Part shown: positions 1-7,008 of the stretch, piece after piece
Layout: the number at the start of each line of letters is the position of its first letter
How positions within the stretch are numbered: position 1 is the stretch's first letter
Source: Candidatus Gastranaerophilales bacterium
Lineage (GTDB): Bacteria; Cyanobacteriota; Vampirovibrionia; Gastranaerophilales; Gastranaerophilaceae
NCBI GenBank assembly: GCA_905234865.1
Contig: CAJOJE010000012.1
Span: 1 to 64,000 of the forward strand
Direction of reading: 5' to 3'
DNA: 64,000 bases
Program-made: the position numbers and the translations under genes
Notes under the pieces: generated by a model
What the model saw: the letters and a program-made list of their open reading frames with translations, nothing else
What the model was told of the DNA's origin: nothing
Databases searched by the model: none

Positions 1-158
1 TTATCCATAATTGAATTTTGTACGCCAAGAATTGCAATAACGGCTACAATTCCTATTATTGCAATGACGATTAGAGTTTCTGCCAAAGTAAAGGCGTTTT
101 TTTGAACAACATTGTATGCCAAAAAATCAGCACCAAAGATTGTCTTTTGTATATACAT
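1..158 (-). CDS. Prepilin-like protein, N-terminal part (cut by window edge)
   Basis: Only the first 52 codons are present; the gene continues past base 1. The start ATG is at 156-158. A leader of about 22 residues ends in KNA and is followed by FTLAETLIVIAIIGIVAVIA, the hydrophobic helix of type IV pilins and type II pseudopilins with the conserved Glu at mature position 5. A prepilin peptidase would cut between Ala and Phe; the usual -1 residue is Gly, so Ala is a variant shared by the three other prepilins in this window. It is closest to the gene at 3219-4361, since both continue with an ILGVQ-S-IMD segment. Pilus subunit or secreted pseudopilin cannot be decided from the N-terminus. Confidence 0.8.
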   Translation of the reverse strand, partial: MYIQKTIFGADFLAYNVVQKNAFTLAETLIVIAIIGIVAVIAILGVQNSIMD

Positions 159-232
159 AAAATCTGCAAAAACTAGACCAACTATTAACAGTATAAGCTC
201 TTTTTTAACAATTGACAATAAAAAAAGAGAAA

Positions 233-1366
233 CTATTTAAGAAAATTTATAAACGGATTTTCGTTATTGTTTTTTCCTATTGAGTTGTAGATTTGACTTG
301 TGATTTTTATGTTGTCTTTATTGATAATCGTTGTGTGAGCATAATAATCAGCATAGTTTCGTTCATCGTTATTTTGCGCATTTATTGCACGATTTTGCAC
401 AGGGGCATTATCGCCTAAATGTTTTTTCTTTGTCGTAATTTCATTTATTTTAGGCAATCCTAACCCTAAAAATCCAACGATTACTCCAAGCGACATCGTT
501 TCAAGGTTAGCGGAAAGCCTTCTTGCATAATCGGTTATCGGGTTATCTGCTTTGTTTAAAATACCTTCCGTTGTTCGCATGCCCGCTTGTTTGGCAGCAT
601 TAACACTTGACGTTCCGATTATTTCTAACATGCCTTGATATGCTTCCGGATTAGCGGAATCAACCTTTTCCACAGCTTTTATAAGATCGGCGTTAGACAT
701 TTTTGCAAGCTCTTCCTTGTTTGAAACTTGAAACATCTTTGCGGCAGCGTCTAAAAGCGGAGTTGATTTTTCGCTTTTATCATTTGTTATAAATCTTTTA
801 ACCTTATCAAAAATGCCTTCCTGTTTTTCAACGGAGAACATTTTTCCTATGTGTCCGCCCTCTTTATCGAGAGTTTTCAACATATTTAAAAGGGTTTCTT
901 TATCTTTAATATTAGAATATCTTGCAACGATTTCACCGGATTGCAAAGGCATAATTCCGCCTTCGGGATTAATATAGCCCGCAAGCCTTTTTAATGTACC
1001 TGCATCATGTCCTACGGTATCGCTTACGAGATTCATGCCGGCTTCTTTTTGAGCGGAAGCGCACATGCCTGCTTTAATACCTTTCATTGCAAATAGCATC
1101 GTTGCAACGGTCGTTACATCTCTTGTTAAAATTTCCCTGAATTCATCGGGTTCTCTTGCTTCAAGGAGCCTCGGAACAATAACGCAGCCCCACATCATAA
1201 AGTGGTATGCGCCTCTACCGGGGTTAATTCCTTCGCCTTGAATTACGCCGTTTACTTTTCTTAAAATATTGCCCGCATTTTTAGGGTCAGAAGTAGAATT
1301 AATGATTGTTTCGCCGATTTTTCCCGTTACATTGGAAGCGAATGAAGTAATTCTATTTATTGACAT
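233..1366 (-). CDS. Conserved hypothetical membrane-associated protein, paralogue of its neighbour
   Basis: 377 residues, family not recognised. There is no signal peptide. A hydrophobic stretch near residues 55-66 precedes a VPRLLEA motif, a second apolar segment lies at about 86-100, and a likely membrane helix sits near residues 290-310, followed by LPKI and a basic run. The upstream gene (1353-2441) has the same plan: an N-terminal FPRTYQA motif, an apolar segment and a C-terminal helix ending in IPKM. The two genes overlap by 14 bp in different frames, which indicates translational coupling and an old duplication. The C-terminal tail is rich in Asn. No catalytic motif is visible. A membrane-anchored structural role is possible but is only inference. 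Confidence 0.75.
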   Translation of the reverse strand: MSINRITSFASNVTGKIGETIINSTSDPKNAGNILRKVNGVIQGEGINPGRGAYHFMMWGCVIVPRLLEAREPDEFREILTRDVTTVATMLFAMKGIKAGMCASAQKEAGMNLVSDTVGHDAGTLKRLAGYINPEGGIMPLQSGEIVARYSNIKDKETLLNMLKTLDKEGGHIGKMFSVEKQEGIFDKVKRFITNDKSEKSTPLLDAAAKMFQVSNKEELAKMSNADLIKAVEKVDSANPEAYQGMLEIIGTSSVNAAKQAGMRTTEGILNKADNPITDYARRLSANLETMSLGVIVGFLGLGLPKINEITTKKKHLGDNAPVQNRAINAQNNDERNYADYYAHTTIINKDNIKITSQIYNSIGKNNNENPFINFLK

Positions 1367-2441
1367 TCTTTACCTCGCTTCCTTGCTGCTCTTGAAGTCT
1401 GAAAACATCCGTTTCGGGGTTTGTCTTATGAAGGGTGTACATTTTCGGAATTTGGACGATAAATAACGATGTAGCACCTACCATAAGAACATTGGTTAAA
1501 AATTTTGAGCCGACACGTCGCTTTTTAAATTCATCCATAAATGAACTGTATTTTATTCCCAATGAAGCAAGTCCGCCGTCCTTTGATTCTTTTTGAAGCG
1601 TGGTTACTGCGTCATTTCCGAAATTGGAAAAATCTTTCACCAAAGAGGATATGGATTTTGGTTTAAGCGTGCCGTTCATATCCGAAGACAAAAGAGTTGT
1701 ATAATCGGTTGTAAGTTTCTTTTTGGCATCGGAAAATTCATGGATTATTTCCGAAAAAATTTGGTCTTTCGCCTTAATTTCAACATCAGGTGCCCCATTT
1801 ACACCTTTTTGGATTAATTTTTTATCAAAAAACTGTTTAATAAAATTTCGGCTCGGGGCTTCATCATATTGTTGAAGCAAGCCTGCAAGTCTTTTTGCTC
1901 TTTCTTCTATGATTTGTTTTTCTTTATCCGACATCTCTCCGGTTGTGAGCGCCATTTTAAACATTTTTTCATAGAAATTAGCTTTAACGTCTTTTGCATA
2001 GCCTTCAACAGTCGTAGTTTCCGTAATCGGAACACCTTTCATAACACCTTTCATCTCATTCGAAAAGGCTTCAATGTGTTCAATCGGAACTTCGTTGGCG
2101 CTTCCTGAAAGTTTTTTTGCACCTGCGAGAACAAAAATCGGAATTGCACACATGGAAGGACCTGTCGTAAATTCCCTTATGGCAACTTCTGCCGCAGCTT
2201 TATAATTGTTTTCACCCGTTAAATCTTTATTTCTTTGAAGTGCTTGATATGTTCTCGGGAAGTTTGTTCCCGCCATATCCTGAACGGTAAAAGAAGCAGC
2301 AAAACCGCCTCTTGCAATGGAATCCCAAAAGGTAACAGCCAAAGAACCGCTCCCGAAAGAGGGTGAAGCTTGTTTTTTGTTTTTATAATCACATTGATTA
2401 TTATAGCTTACGCTATATTGTTGTACGTTGTTAACCTTCAT
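1353..2441 (-). CDS. Conserved hypothetical membrane-associated protein, first gene of a paralogous pair
   Basis: 362 residues, family not recognised. The first 25 residues are polar and rich in Asn, Gln and Tyr, followed by a short PSFG motif at residues 27-30. A hydrophobic region (about 95-112) follows FPRTYQA. The middle is helical and charged, and a likely membrane helix lies near residues 318-335, ending in IPKM. The gene at 233-1366 overlaps its stop by 14 bp and shares this order of elements, so the two are probably paralogues translated together. There is no cleavable signal peptide. Start choice is the first ATG; no clear Shine-Dalgarno sequence precedes it. Function unknown. Confidence 0.75.
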   Translation of the reverse strand: MKVNNVQQYSVSYNNQCDYKNKKQASPSFGSGSLAVTFWDSIARGGFAASFTVQDMAGTNFPRTYQALQRNKDLTGENNYKAAAEVAIREFTTGPSMCAIPIFVLAGAKKLSGSANEVPIEHIEAFSNEMKGVMKGVPITETTTVEGYAKDVKANFYEKMFKMALTTGEMSDKEKQIIEERAKRLAGLLQQYDEAPSRNFIKQFFDKKLIQKGVNGAPDVEIKAKDQIFSEIIHEFSDAKKKLTTDYTTLLSSDMNGTLKPKSISSLVKDFSNFGNDAVTTLQKESKDGGLASLGIKYSSFMDEFKKRRVGSKFLTNVLMVGATSLFIVQIPKMYTLHKTNPETDVFRLQEQQGSEVKNVNK

Positions 2442-2556
2442 TACTTATCCGCAACAAGACTATCTGACTGATATAGACATGGTATTAAACGAAGATGAAT
2501 AAAAAAAATTGCTAAATTTTTAAAAATAAGTTTACAAAAGTTTGTAAAATCTACAC

Positions 2557-2904
2557 TTATAGTATTTGGTTTTTAGAATTAACATGTACTATTTTCGGGG
2601 AAAAAGTTTCAATTTCTTTTTCATTCAAAAGCGCATAAGCAACTATAATGACAATATCGCCCTTTTGAACTTTTCTTGCGGCAGCGCCGTTCAAACAGAT
2701 ACATCCCGAATTTTCTTCGCCTTCAATAACATATGTATGAAACCTTTCACCGTTATTTACGTTTAAAATTTCAACCTTTTGATTTTCTCTGATATCCGCC
2801 GCTTTTAGTAAAGCCTTATCAATCGTAATTGAACCGACATAATTAAGGTTAGCGTCGGTTACGGTAGCTCTGTGGATTTTTGCAAAAAGAAATTCTTTCA
2901 TCAT
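2557..2904 (-). CDS. panD: Aspartate 1-decarboxylase
   Basis: 115 residues, a normal length for PanD. The enzyme decarboxylates L-aspartate to beta-alanine for pantothenate and coenzyme A synthesis in the cytosol. It is made as a proenzyme that cleaves itself between Gly24 and Ser25, turning Ser25 into the pyruvoyl group. Here residues 22-27 read YVGSIT with Gly24-Ser25 in the exact family position, and Lys9, Arg54, Tyr58 and Asn72 match the known active-site residues in numbering. No other pantothenate gene is adjacent; the gene stands alone between a hypothetical pair and a candidate small RNA. Start is the first of two Met codons; numbering supports it. Confidence 0.95.
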   Translation of the reverse strand: MMKEFLFAKIHRATVTDANLNYVGSITIDKALLKAADIRENQKVEILNVNNGERFHTYVIEGEENSGCICLNGAAARKVQKGDIVIIVAYALLNEKEIETFSPKIVHVNSKNQIL

Positions 2905-2994
2905 AACGTTTGCGATTTTATACCAAACAAAAATTCAACTCAATATCAATTATTAAGAAATGTAAAATAAAAATACCGGAAATGTTATAAATTT

Positions 2995-3123
2995 AATAAA
3001 TCGGGGAATAGTACTAATGTAATCAATCAAAAGTAATTGATTGGTTACTGCGGAAAAAGTTTCTCTCTCTAATTCCTCTCTCTAATATGTGGTAAATTTA
3101 ACCGACTATGTCGGTTTTTTTTT
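2995..3123 (+). ncRNA. Candidate small RNA with 5' hairpin, pyrimidine-rich middle and intrinsic terminator
   Basis: No gene on the + strand explains the terminator at 3100-3123. Upstream of it lie an 11-bp stem (3019-3029 with 3038-3048, one G-U pair, 8-nt loop) and a pyrimidine-rich single-stranded stretch at 3061-3083 with two CTCTCTCT blocks. A TATAAA-like -10 at 2986-2991 would start transcription near 2998, but its -35 is poor. This is a prediction from structure only; no known RNA family was recognised. The neighbouring genes panD and a prepilin both point the other way (minus strand). Confidence 0.4.
3100..3123 (+). terminator. Rho-independent terminator of the candidate small RNA
   Basis: AACCGAC (3100-3106), loop TAT, GTCGGTT (3110-3116), then an unbroken T run to 3123. 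The T run is on the + strand only, so it does not serve the minus-strand prepilin gene at 3219-4361. Confidence 0.7.
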
Positions 3124-3218
3124 GCAAAAAATTCCAAAAAAGTTTTAAATTTAAAGTTGTGCAAAAGAAAACGAATATATTTCACATGTTCGCACTCAAA
3201 AGGGCTTAAAACACAGTT

Positions 3219-4361
3219 TTACATTCTGCAAATTGCAAACGCAGTCATAGAATAATTATTTCTTGTTTTAGTGCCGTTTCCTATTCTTGAATTATCAAAA
3301 ATAATGTATTTTCCGATTGCATTTGAAGAAGCATTCATGGATTCGTCATAATTTGCCCAAACATAAGCGTCGCTTGATGATTCACTTAAGCCCAAACTTG
3401 CAAGAGTTCCCGAGTTATAATACCCCGAACACCCTCCGCCGTTAGAACTTGTATAGCTTAAACTTCTGCTGTATGAACTTGCCATAACTTTGCATATTTC
3501 GGTTGAATTTAACATATTAGCTTTTGTGCCGCATGCTTTAGCGGCTGCCGCATAAGAATCATAGGAAGAAGCCTGCTGAGAAGTTGTTTTTCCTTCGCCT
3601 TGGCAATACTGTAAGCCCCATGCCGATTTATTTGCCATACATTCCGAATAAGAAACGGGAGTTAAGGGTATAAAAGCGCCTGCGCAAATATCGTCAACTT
3701 CAAAAACACAATTTTTTCCGATACTGTAAGCATTTCCCAAAAAACTTACGTCTTTACCTACGGTATTCGGCGCTTTATTGCCGTCGATATCCATAACCGC
3801 AGCAACGCACACCATGGCTTCATGGTTTGTTTCATCAGTCCATTCGTATACTTTAGAGGGTACTTCTTTGCAGTTTTTATTAAAGGAAACAATAAACCTC
3901 GTGCCGTCAAGTCCGATTATTCCGACCGTATCGGAATCATAATCATCGCCCAAAGCGCCGCCTTCGCCTTGAAAAACTTTGCCGCTCGTTGCTTTTGTAA
4001 TATCGTAGGTACTTCCGTTTTGAAACTTAAATTCTTTATATCCGAAACATTCATCCAAATGTTCATTATCACATGTTCTAACCGTTTTATAATAATTGTT
4101 AAAAGTGTCGACAAATTGCTTTGTGGCATCCGAAGAACTGCCGTAGTAGGGGCCTATGTTATTATTTAACCCCATTTGTTCCATTGCTTTTGCAAATTTA
4201 TGCTTAGCAACTATGGTATGTTTTGTTCTTACATTATCCATAATCGAGCCCTGTACGCCAAGAATTGCAAGAACGGCAACAATCCCGATTACCGAAAGAG
4301 TTATTAACGTTTCCGCAAGCGTAAAAGCAGATTTTTTTAAAGGGGGAATCCCGTTATTCAT
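3219..4361 (-). CDS. Prepilin-like protein with large Cys-rich C-terminal domain
   Basis: 380 residues. A short basic leader ends in KKSA and is followed by FTLAETLITLSVIGIVAVLA, a class III signal for prepilin peptidase with Ala at -1 and Glu at +5. The mature protein has an N-terminal membrane helix and a long globular domain with many cysteines. A DIDGNKAPNTVGKD segment resembles the Asp-rich Ca-binding-like loop seen in many pseudopilins. The motifs IGPYY and D-x-DG-x-K-x-PN-x2-GKD-x5-G-x-A-x-SIGK are shared with the proteins at 53927-55138 and 55227-56402, so these are one paralogous family. It probably forms or decorates a surface fibre. No pilus assembly gene is adjacent, so partners must be encoded elsewhere. 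Confidence 0.85.
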   Translation of the reverse strand: MNNGIPPLKKSAFTLAETLITLSVIGIVAVLAILGVQGSIMDNVRTKHTIVAKHKFAKAMEQMGLNNNIGPYYGSSSDATKQFVDTFNNYYKTVRTCDNEHLDECFGYKEFKFQNGSTYDITKATSGKVFQGEGGALGDDYDSDTVGIIGLDGTRFIVSFNKNCKEVPSKVYEWTDETNHEAMVCVAAVMDIDGNKAPNTVGKDVSFLGNAYSIGKNCVFEVDDICAGAFIPLTPVSYSECMANKSAWGLQYCQGEGKTTSQQASSYDSYAAAAKACGTKANMLNSTEICKVMASSYSRSLSYTSSNGGGCSGYYNSGTLASLGLSESSSDAYVWANYDESMNASSNAIGKYIIFDNSRIGNGTKTRNNYSMTAFAICRM

Positions 4362-4401
4362 TCAAAAAATACCTACCATACATATTATTTAGCATATTCG
4401 C

Positions 4402-5130
4402 CTATTTTGCAACCCTTAAATTGCAATCTTCTCTTTTTCCCGTTGCCTGAACAATATCAATTATTCTTGAAGCAATTGATTTTGTTGTTTCTGATTTCGG
4501 GTTTCTTTCGATGTATTTTTTATAAAACCTTACGGCATTAGAATATTTTTCCATTTTATCAAAACAAATTCCAAGCCCCAAATACGCCCTTGAATAGTCG
4601 CTATCAATCGCAAGAATATGAAAAAATACCCTTGCGGCTTCTTCAAATTCTCCAAAGGTCATCAATAATCCCGCTTTGTGGTTATGCGCAACAATGTGAT
4701 AAGGATTTTCTTCAATAATTTTTTCATAAATTTTAAAAGCCATTTCAGGCTCATCCATAAGCTCATGAGAAATTGCCAATTGAATTTGAGAATCGTAAAA
4801 ATCAGGGTTTAGTTTAATTGTTTTTCTAAAATTTTTGTTTGCAAGGTAAAAATCCGAATTTAACAAATGGCAAAGCCCTAATTCGTAATAAATTTCATAA
4901 TCAAATGCGGATGTTTTTTTGGCTTTTTCAAGGTGCTTAACGGCTTTATCGTACTGTTGAAGTTCTCTGTATGCCCTTGATACGCCCAAATAAGATTTAA
5001 TGTTTACATCTTTTTTAAACATGGATTGCAAATATTCGCCTACGGCTTTTTTCGGCATATTCATTTCCATATATTCATCCGCTCTTTTTAGAGAGGGGTC
5101 TGTTATGTAGTTGGATTCACGCATTTTCAT
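4402..5130 (-). CDS. Tetratricopeptide-repeat protein
   Basis: 242 residues from the chosen start. It consists almost entirely of degenerate 34-residue TPR units with typical A/G-Y-L/Y spacing, such as segments beginning YYELGLCHLLNSDFYLANKN and AYLGLGICFDKMEKYSNAVR, giving about five or six repeats. TPRs form helical scaffolds for protein binding; the partner is unknown. The frame stays open upstream to 5286, but that would run into the promoter and start of the divergent MscS gene. The Met at 5130 has GAGGT/AAGAG purines just upstream and is preferred. No signal peptide or membrane helix is seen, so a cytoplasmic adaptor is likely. Confidence 0.85.
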   Translation of the reverse strand: MKMRESNYITDPSLKRADEYMEMNMPKKAVGEYLQSMFKKDVNIKSYLGVSRAYRELQQYDKAVKHLEKAKKTSAFDYEIYYELGLCHLLNSDFYLANKNFRKTIKLNPDFYDSQIQLAISHELMDEPEMAFKIYEKIIEENPYHIVAHNHKAGLLMTFGEFEEAARVFFHILAIDSDYSRAYLGLGICFDKMEKYSNAVRFYKKYIERNPKSETTKSIASRIIDIVQATGKREDCNLRVAK

Positions 5131-5198
5131 ATATTTTTCTCTTACCTCATCTTTTATAAGTTTAGTTATTTTTTGAAAAAAAATTATTAATCTCGAGG

Positions 5199-5226
5199 TT
5201 GATTTTGGGGGTATCTCAGGTATAAT
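5199..5226 (+). promoter_or_regulatory. Sigma-70-type promoter of the MscS gene
   Basis: TTGATT at 5199-5204 and a perfect TATAAT at 5221-5226, spaced by 16 bp. Transcription would begin near 5233 and leave a leader of about 27 nt containing AAAGGGG as ribosome-binding site before the ATG at 5260. Confidence 0.75.
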
Positions 5227-5259
5227 TTTTGTATCCGATGCGATTTTAAAGGGGAAAAG

Positions 5260-6117
5260 ATGATAGAGCTTTCCGATATAATGCAAAAACTAAACTGGGT
5301 ATTCGTAACAAGAATAACGGTTGAGTTTATTCTTTTTATAGTTTTCTTAAAGGTTATTAAAAAGATAATTGAATTATTTTTTACAAAAATTGTTTCAAGA
5401 ATTGACGATTATGAAACAAAACGGCAATATTCAACGATAAAGTTCCTTTTAAGGTCTATAATTAATACGGTCGTATCGTTATTTTTCCTCACCAATCTTC
5501 TTGAAGCCGTCGGCGTTAATATGAAACCTATTTTGGCAACGGCAGGAGTTTTCGGTGTTGCAATAGGTTTTGGCGCAAAAAGATTTGTCGAAGACATTAT
5601 AACGGGTTTAATCATTCTTGTAACGGGACAAGTAAGAGTGGGTGATTATATCACGATTGATAATTCAACGGGAACCGTCGAAAAAGTTGACCTTGCAATG
5701 ATAAGAATACGTTCTTTAAGCGGAGATGTATTTTTTATAAGAAACGGACTCGTAGATAAAGTTATAAATCACACAAGAGAATTTTCAAACCCGATAGTGG
5801 AAATCCCCGTTTCTTACAATTCGGATATCAGGCATGTTGTAGAAGTTTTAAAAGATTTATGCGAAGAACTCAAAAACAGTCCGACATATTCTCCCTACAT
5901 TTTAGGCGATGCGGATATTTTTGCAATTGATTCATTCGGAGATTCTTCGATTAATTTAAAAGTAAGATTAAAAACAACAACCCATGAACAATGGCTTATT
6001 CAAAGGCATTTCAGAATAATGGTGAAAGAAAAGTTTGATGAATTAGGAATTTCAATTCCTTTCAATCAGCTCGATTTACATTTGGATAAAGAGATTGCAT
6101 CTGCAATAAATAAGTAA
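5260..6117 (+). CDS. Small-conductance mechanosensitive channel family protein
   Basis: 285 residues, the size of a minimal MscS. There are three membrane segments at about 12-32, 62-84 and 88-122. The third carries the small-residue, Gly/Ala-rich pore helix (ATAGVFGVAIGFGAKRFVED) that packs the MscS pore. The following beta domain has the family pattern GDYITIDNSTGTVEKVDLAMIRIR. MscS channels open under membrane tension and release solutes on osmotic downshock, acting in the inner membrane as heptamers. The gene is a single transcription unit: consensus promoter upstream, AAAGGGG ribosome-binding site 5 nt before the ATG, and a hairpin terminator just after the stop. It is divergent from the TPR gene. 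Confidence 0.93.
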   Translation: MIELSDIMQKLNWVFVTRITVEFILFIVFLKVIKKIIELFFTKIVSRIDDYETKRQYSTIKFLLRSIINTVVSLFFLTNLLEAVGVNMKPILATAGVFGVAIGFGAKRFVEDIITGLIILVTGQVRVGDYITIDNSTGTVEKVDLAMIRIRSLSGDVFFIRNGLVDKVINHTREFSNPIVEIPVSYNSDIRHVVEVLKDLCEELKNSPTYSPYILGDADIFAIDSFGDSSINLKVRLKTTTHEQWLIQRHFRIMVKEKFDELGISIPFNQLDLHLDKEIASAINK

Positions 6118-6142
6118 AGCGGATATTTTAAACCGCTTTTTA
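6116..6142 (+). terminator. Terminator of the MscS gene
   Basis: AAAGCGG (6116-6122) pairs with CCGCTTT (6133-6139) around a 10-nt loop, followed by a short T-rich tract. It overlaps the stop codon. Confidence 0.65.
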
Positions 6143-6172
6143 AAATTAATTTATTTTAAAAGAAATTAAAAT

Positions 6173-6919
6173 TTAAGCCTCACAGGCATTGTAATCATTG
6201 TCATTTAAGGCAGGTATATCTTTTTCTATTGAAGAAACTTCATCGTCAATTTCTTTTTCGGCTTTAATTATTTTTTCATCGCTTGTTTTGTCTTGAACGG
6301 GGGATTCAGCTTTTAGCGGGGATATTGATTCTTTTTGCACTTGTGTATCAGGGGAAGTTTCTTTTTCATTGACAATATTTTTATTGCTTTTTCGGATTGA
6401 AAATTCCCTTGCAATCGAACCTGCTATAACGCCGCCTAAAACAGCAGCGCCTAAAGCCAACATTCTTGAAGCTCTTGTCGCTTTGCTTAAAGAAGATTTA
6501 ACATCGTCAATAAAGAGTTTATCTCTGTATTGAGCAGCTTTTTCCGATAATTTTTCTTTCGGAACGAATTCTGCAAGGGTATTTTCCGCTTTCTTTCCAT
6601 ATTCGCCCAGAACTTCAGCTACAACGCCCCGAACTTTTTCTCCCGATTTTTCGCAATTTTGACCGAGAGCCTTGTTTAATTTTCCGAAGAAGCCTTTTTT
6701 ACCCGTTTGTATAGCTTTTTTAACGGAAGCGTTTTTCGATACAAAAGTATCAAAATCCGCTGAGTTATTACTGCATGCAGCTTCAACGGTTTTCTTTGCA
6801 AGAGTGGAAAGGCGGTCATTTTGAACAATGGAAGTACCCGCACCAAAAGCGGCTGCGCCTAAACCTGCAGCTTTATATGCGTCTTGAGGTATATTGTTTC
6901 CGTTTGATTTAACTTCCAT
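6173..6919 (-). CDS. Hypothetical protein with glycine-rich membrane segment
   Basis: 248 residues, family not recognised. It starts with a polar, Asn-rich N-terminus, then a small-residue stretch (AAGLGAAAFGAG, about residues 17-28). A charged helical middle follows, with many Lys/Glu pairs. A likely membrane helix at about 152-168 (MLALGAAVLGGVIAGSIA) precedes an acidic, low-complexity tail rich in Glu, Lys and Ser. There is no signal peptide. The gene is transcribed alone, because a strong minus-strand terminator for pepA lies between it and pepA. It resembles other window proteins (1353-2441, 44874-46283) only in having a small-residue helix between polar regions; homology is not claimed. 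Confidence 0.65.
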   Translation of the reverse strand: MEVKSNGNNIPQDAYKAAGLGAAAFGAGTSIVQNDRLSTLAKKTVEAACSNNSADFDTFVSKNASVKKAIQTGKKGFFGKLNKALGQNCEKSGEKVRGVVAEVLGEYGKKAENTLAEFVPKEKLSEKAAQYRDKLFIDDVKSSLSKATRASRMLALGAAVLGGVIAGSIAREFSIRKSNKNIVNEKETSPDTQVQKESISPLKAESPVQDKTSDEKIIKAEKEIDDEVSSIEKDIPALNDNDYNACEA

Positions 6920-6950
6920 TTAAAATCAACCCGACTTCACTTTACTACAC

Positions 6951-6988
6951 AATAAAAAACGAAGCAACAAAAAAATTTGTTACTTCGT
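6951..6988 (-). terminator. Terminator of pepA
   Basis: ACGAAG/CTTCGT (6959-6964 with 6983-6988), one C-A mismatch, then AACAAA/TTTGTT, followed on the minus strand by TTTTTTATTG (6958 downward). It ends the trmFO-pepA transcript. Confidence 0.75.
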
Positions 6989-7008
6989 GTATGTTTTATT
7001 AATTTTTG

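Noticed and set aside
2420-2504. Short + strand frame ending in IDMVLNEDE
   Set aside because: It looks coding-like in its last residues but has no start or ribosome-binding site, and it overlaps the end of another gene; more likely chance.
5131-5286. Longer N-terminus for the TPR gene
   Set aside because: It crosses the MscS promoter and overlaps its start; the sequence lacks TPR pattern and the Met at 5130 fits better.
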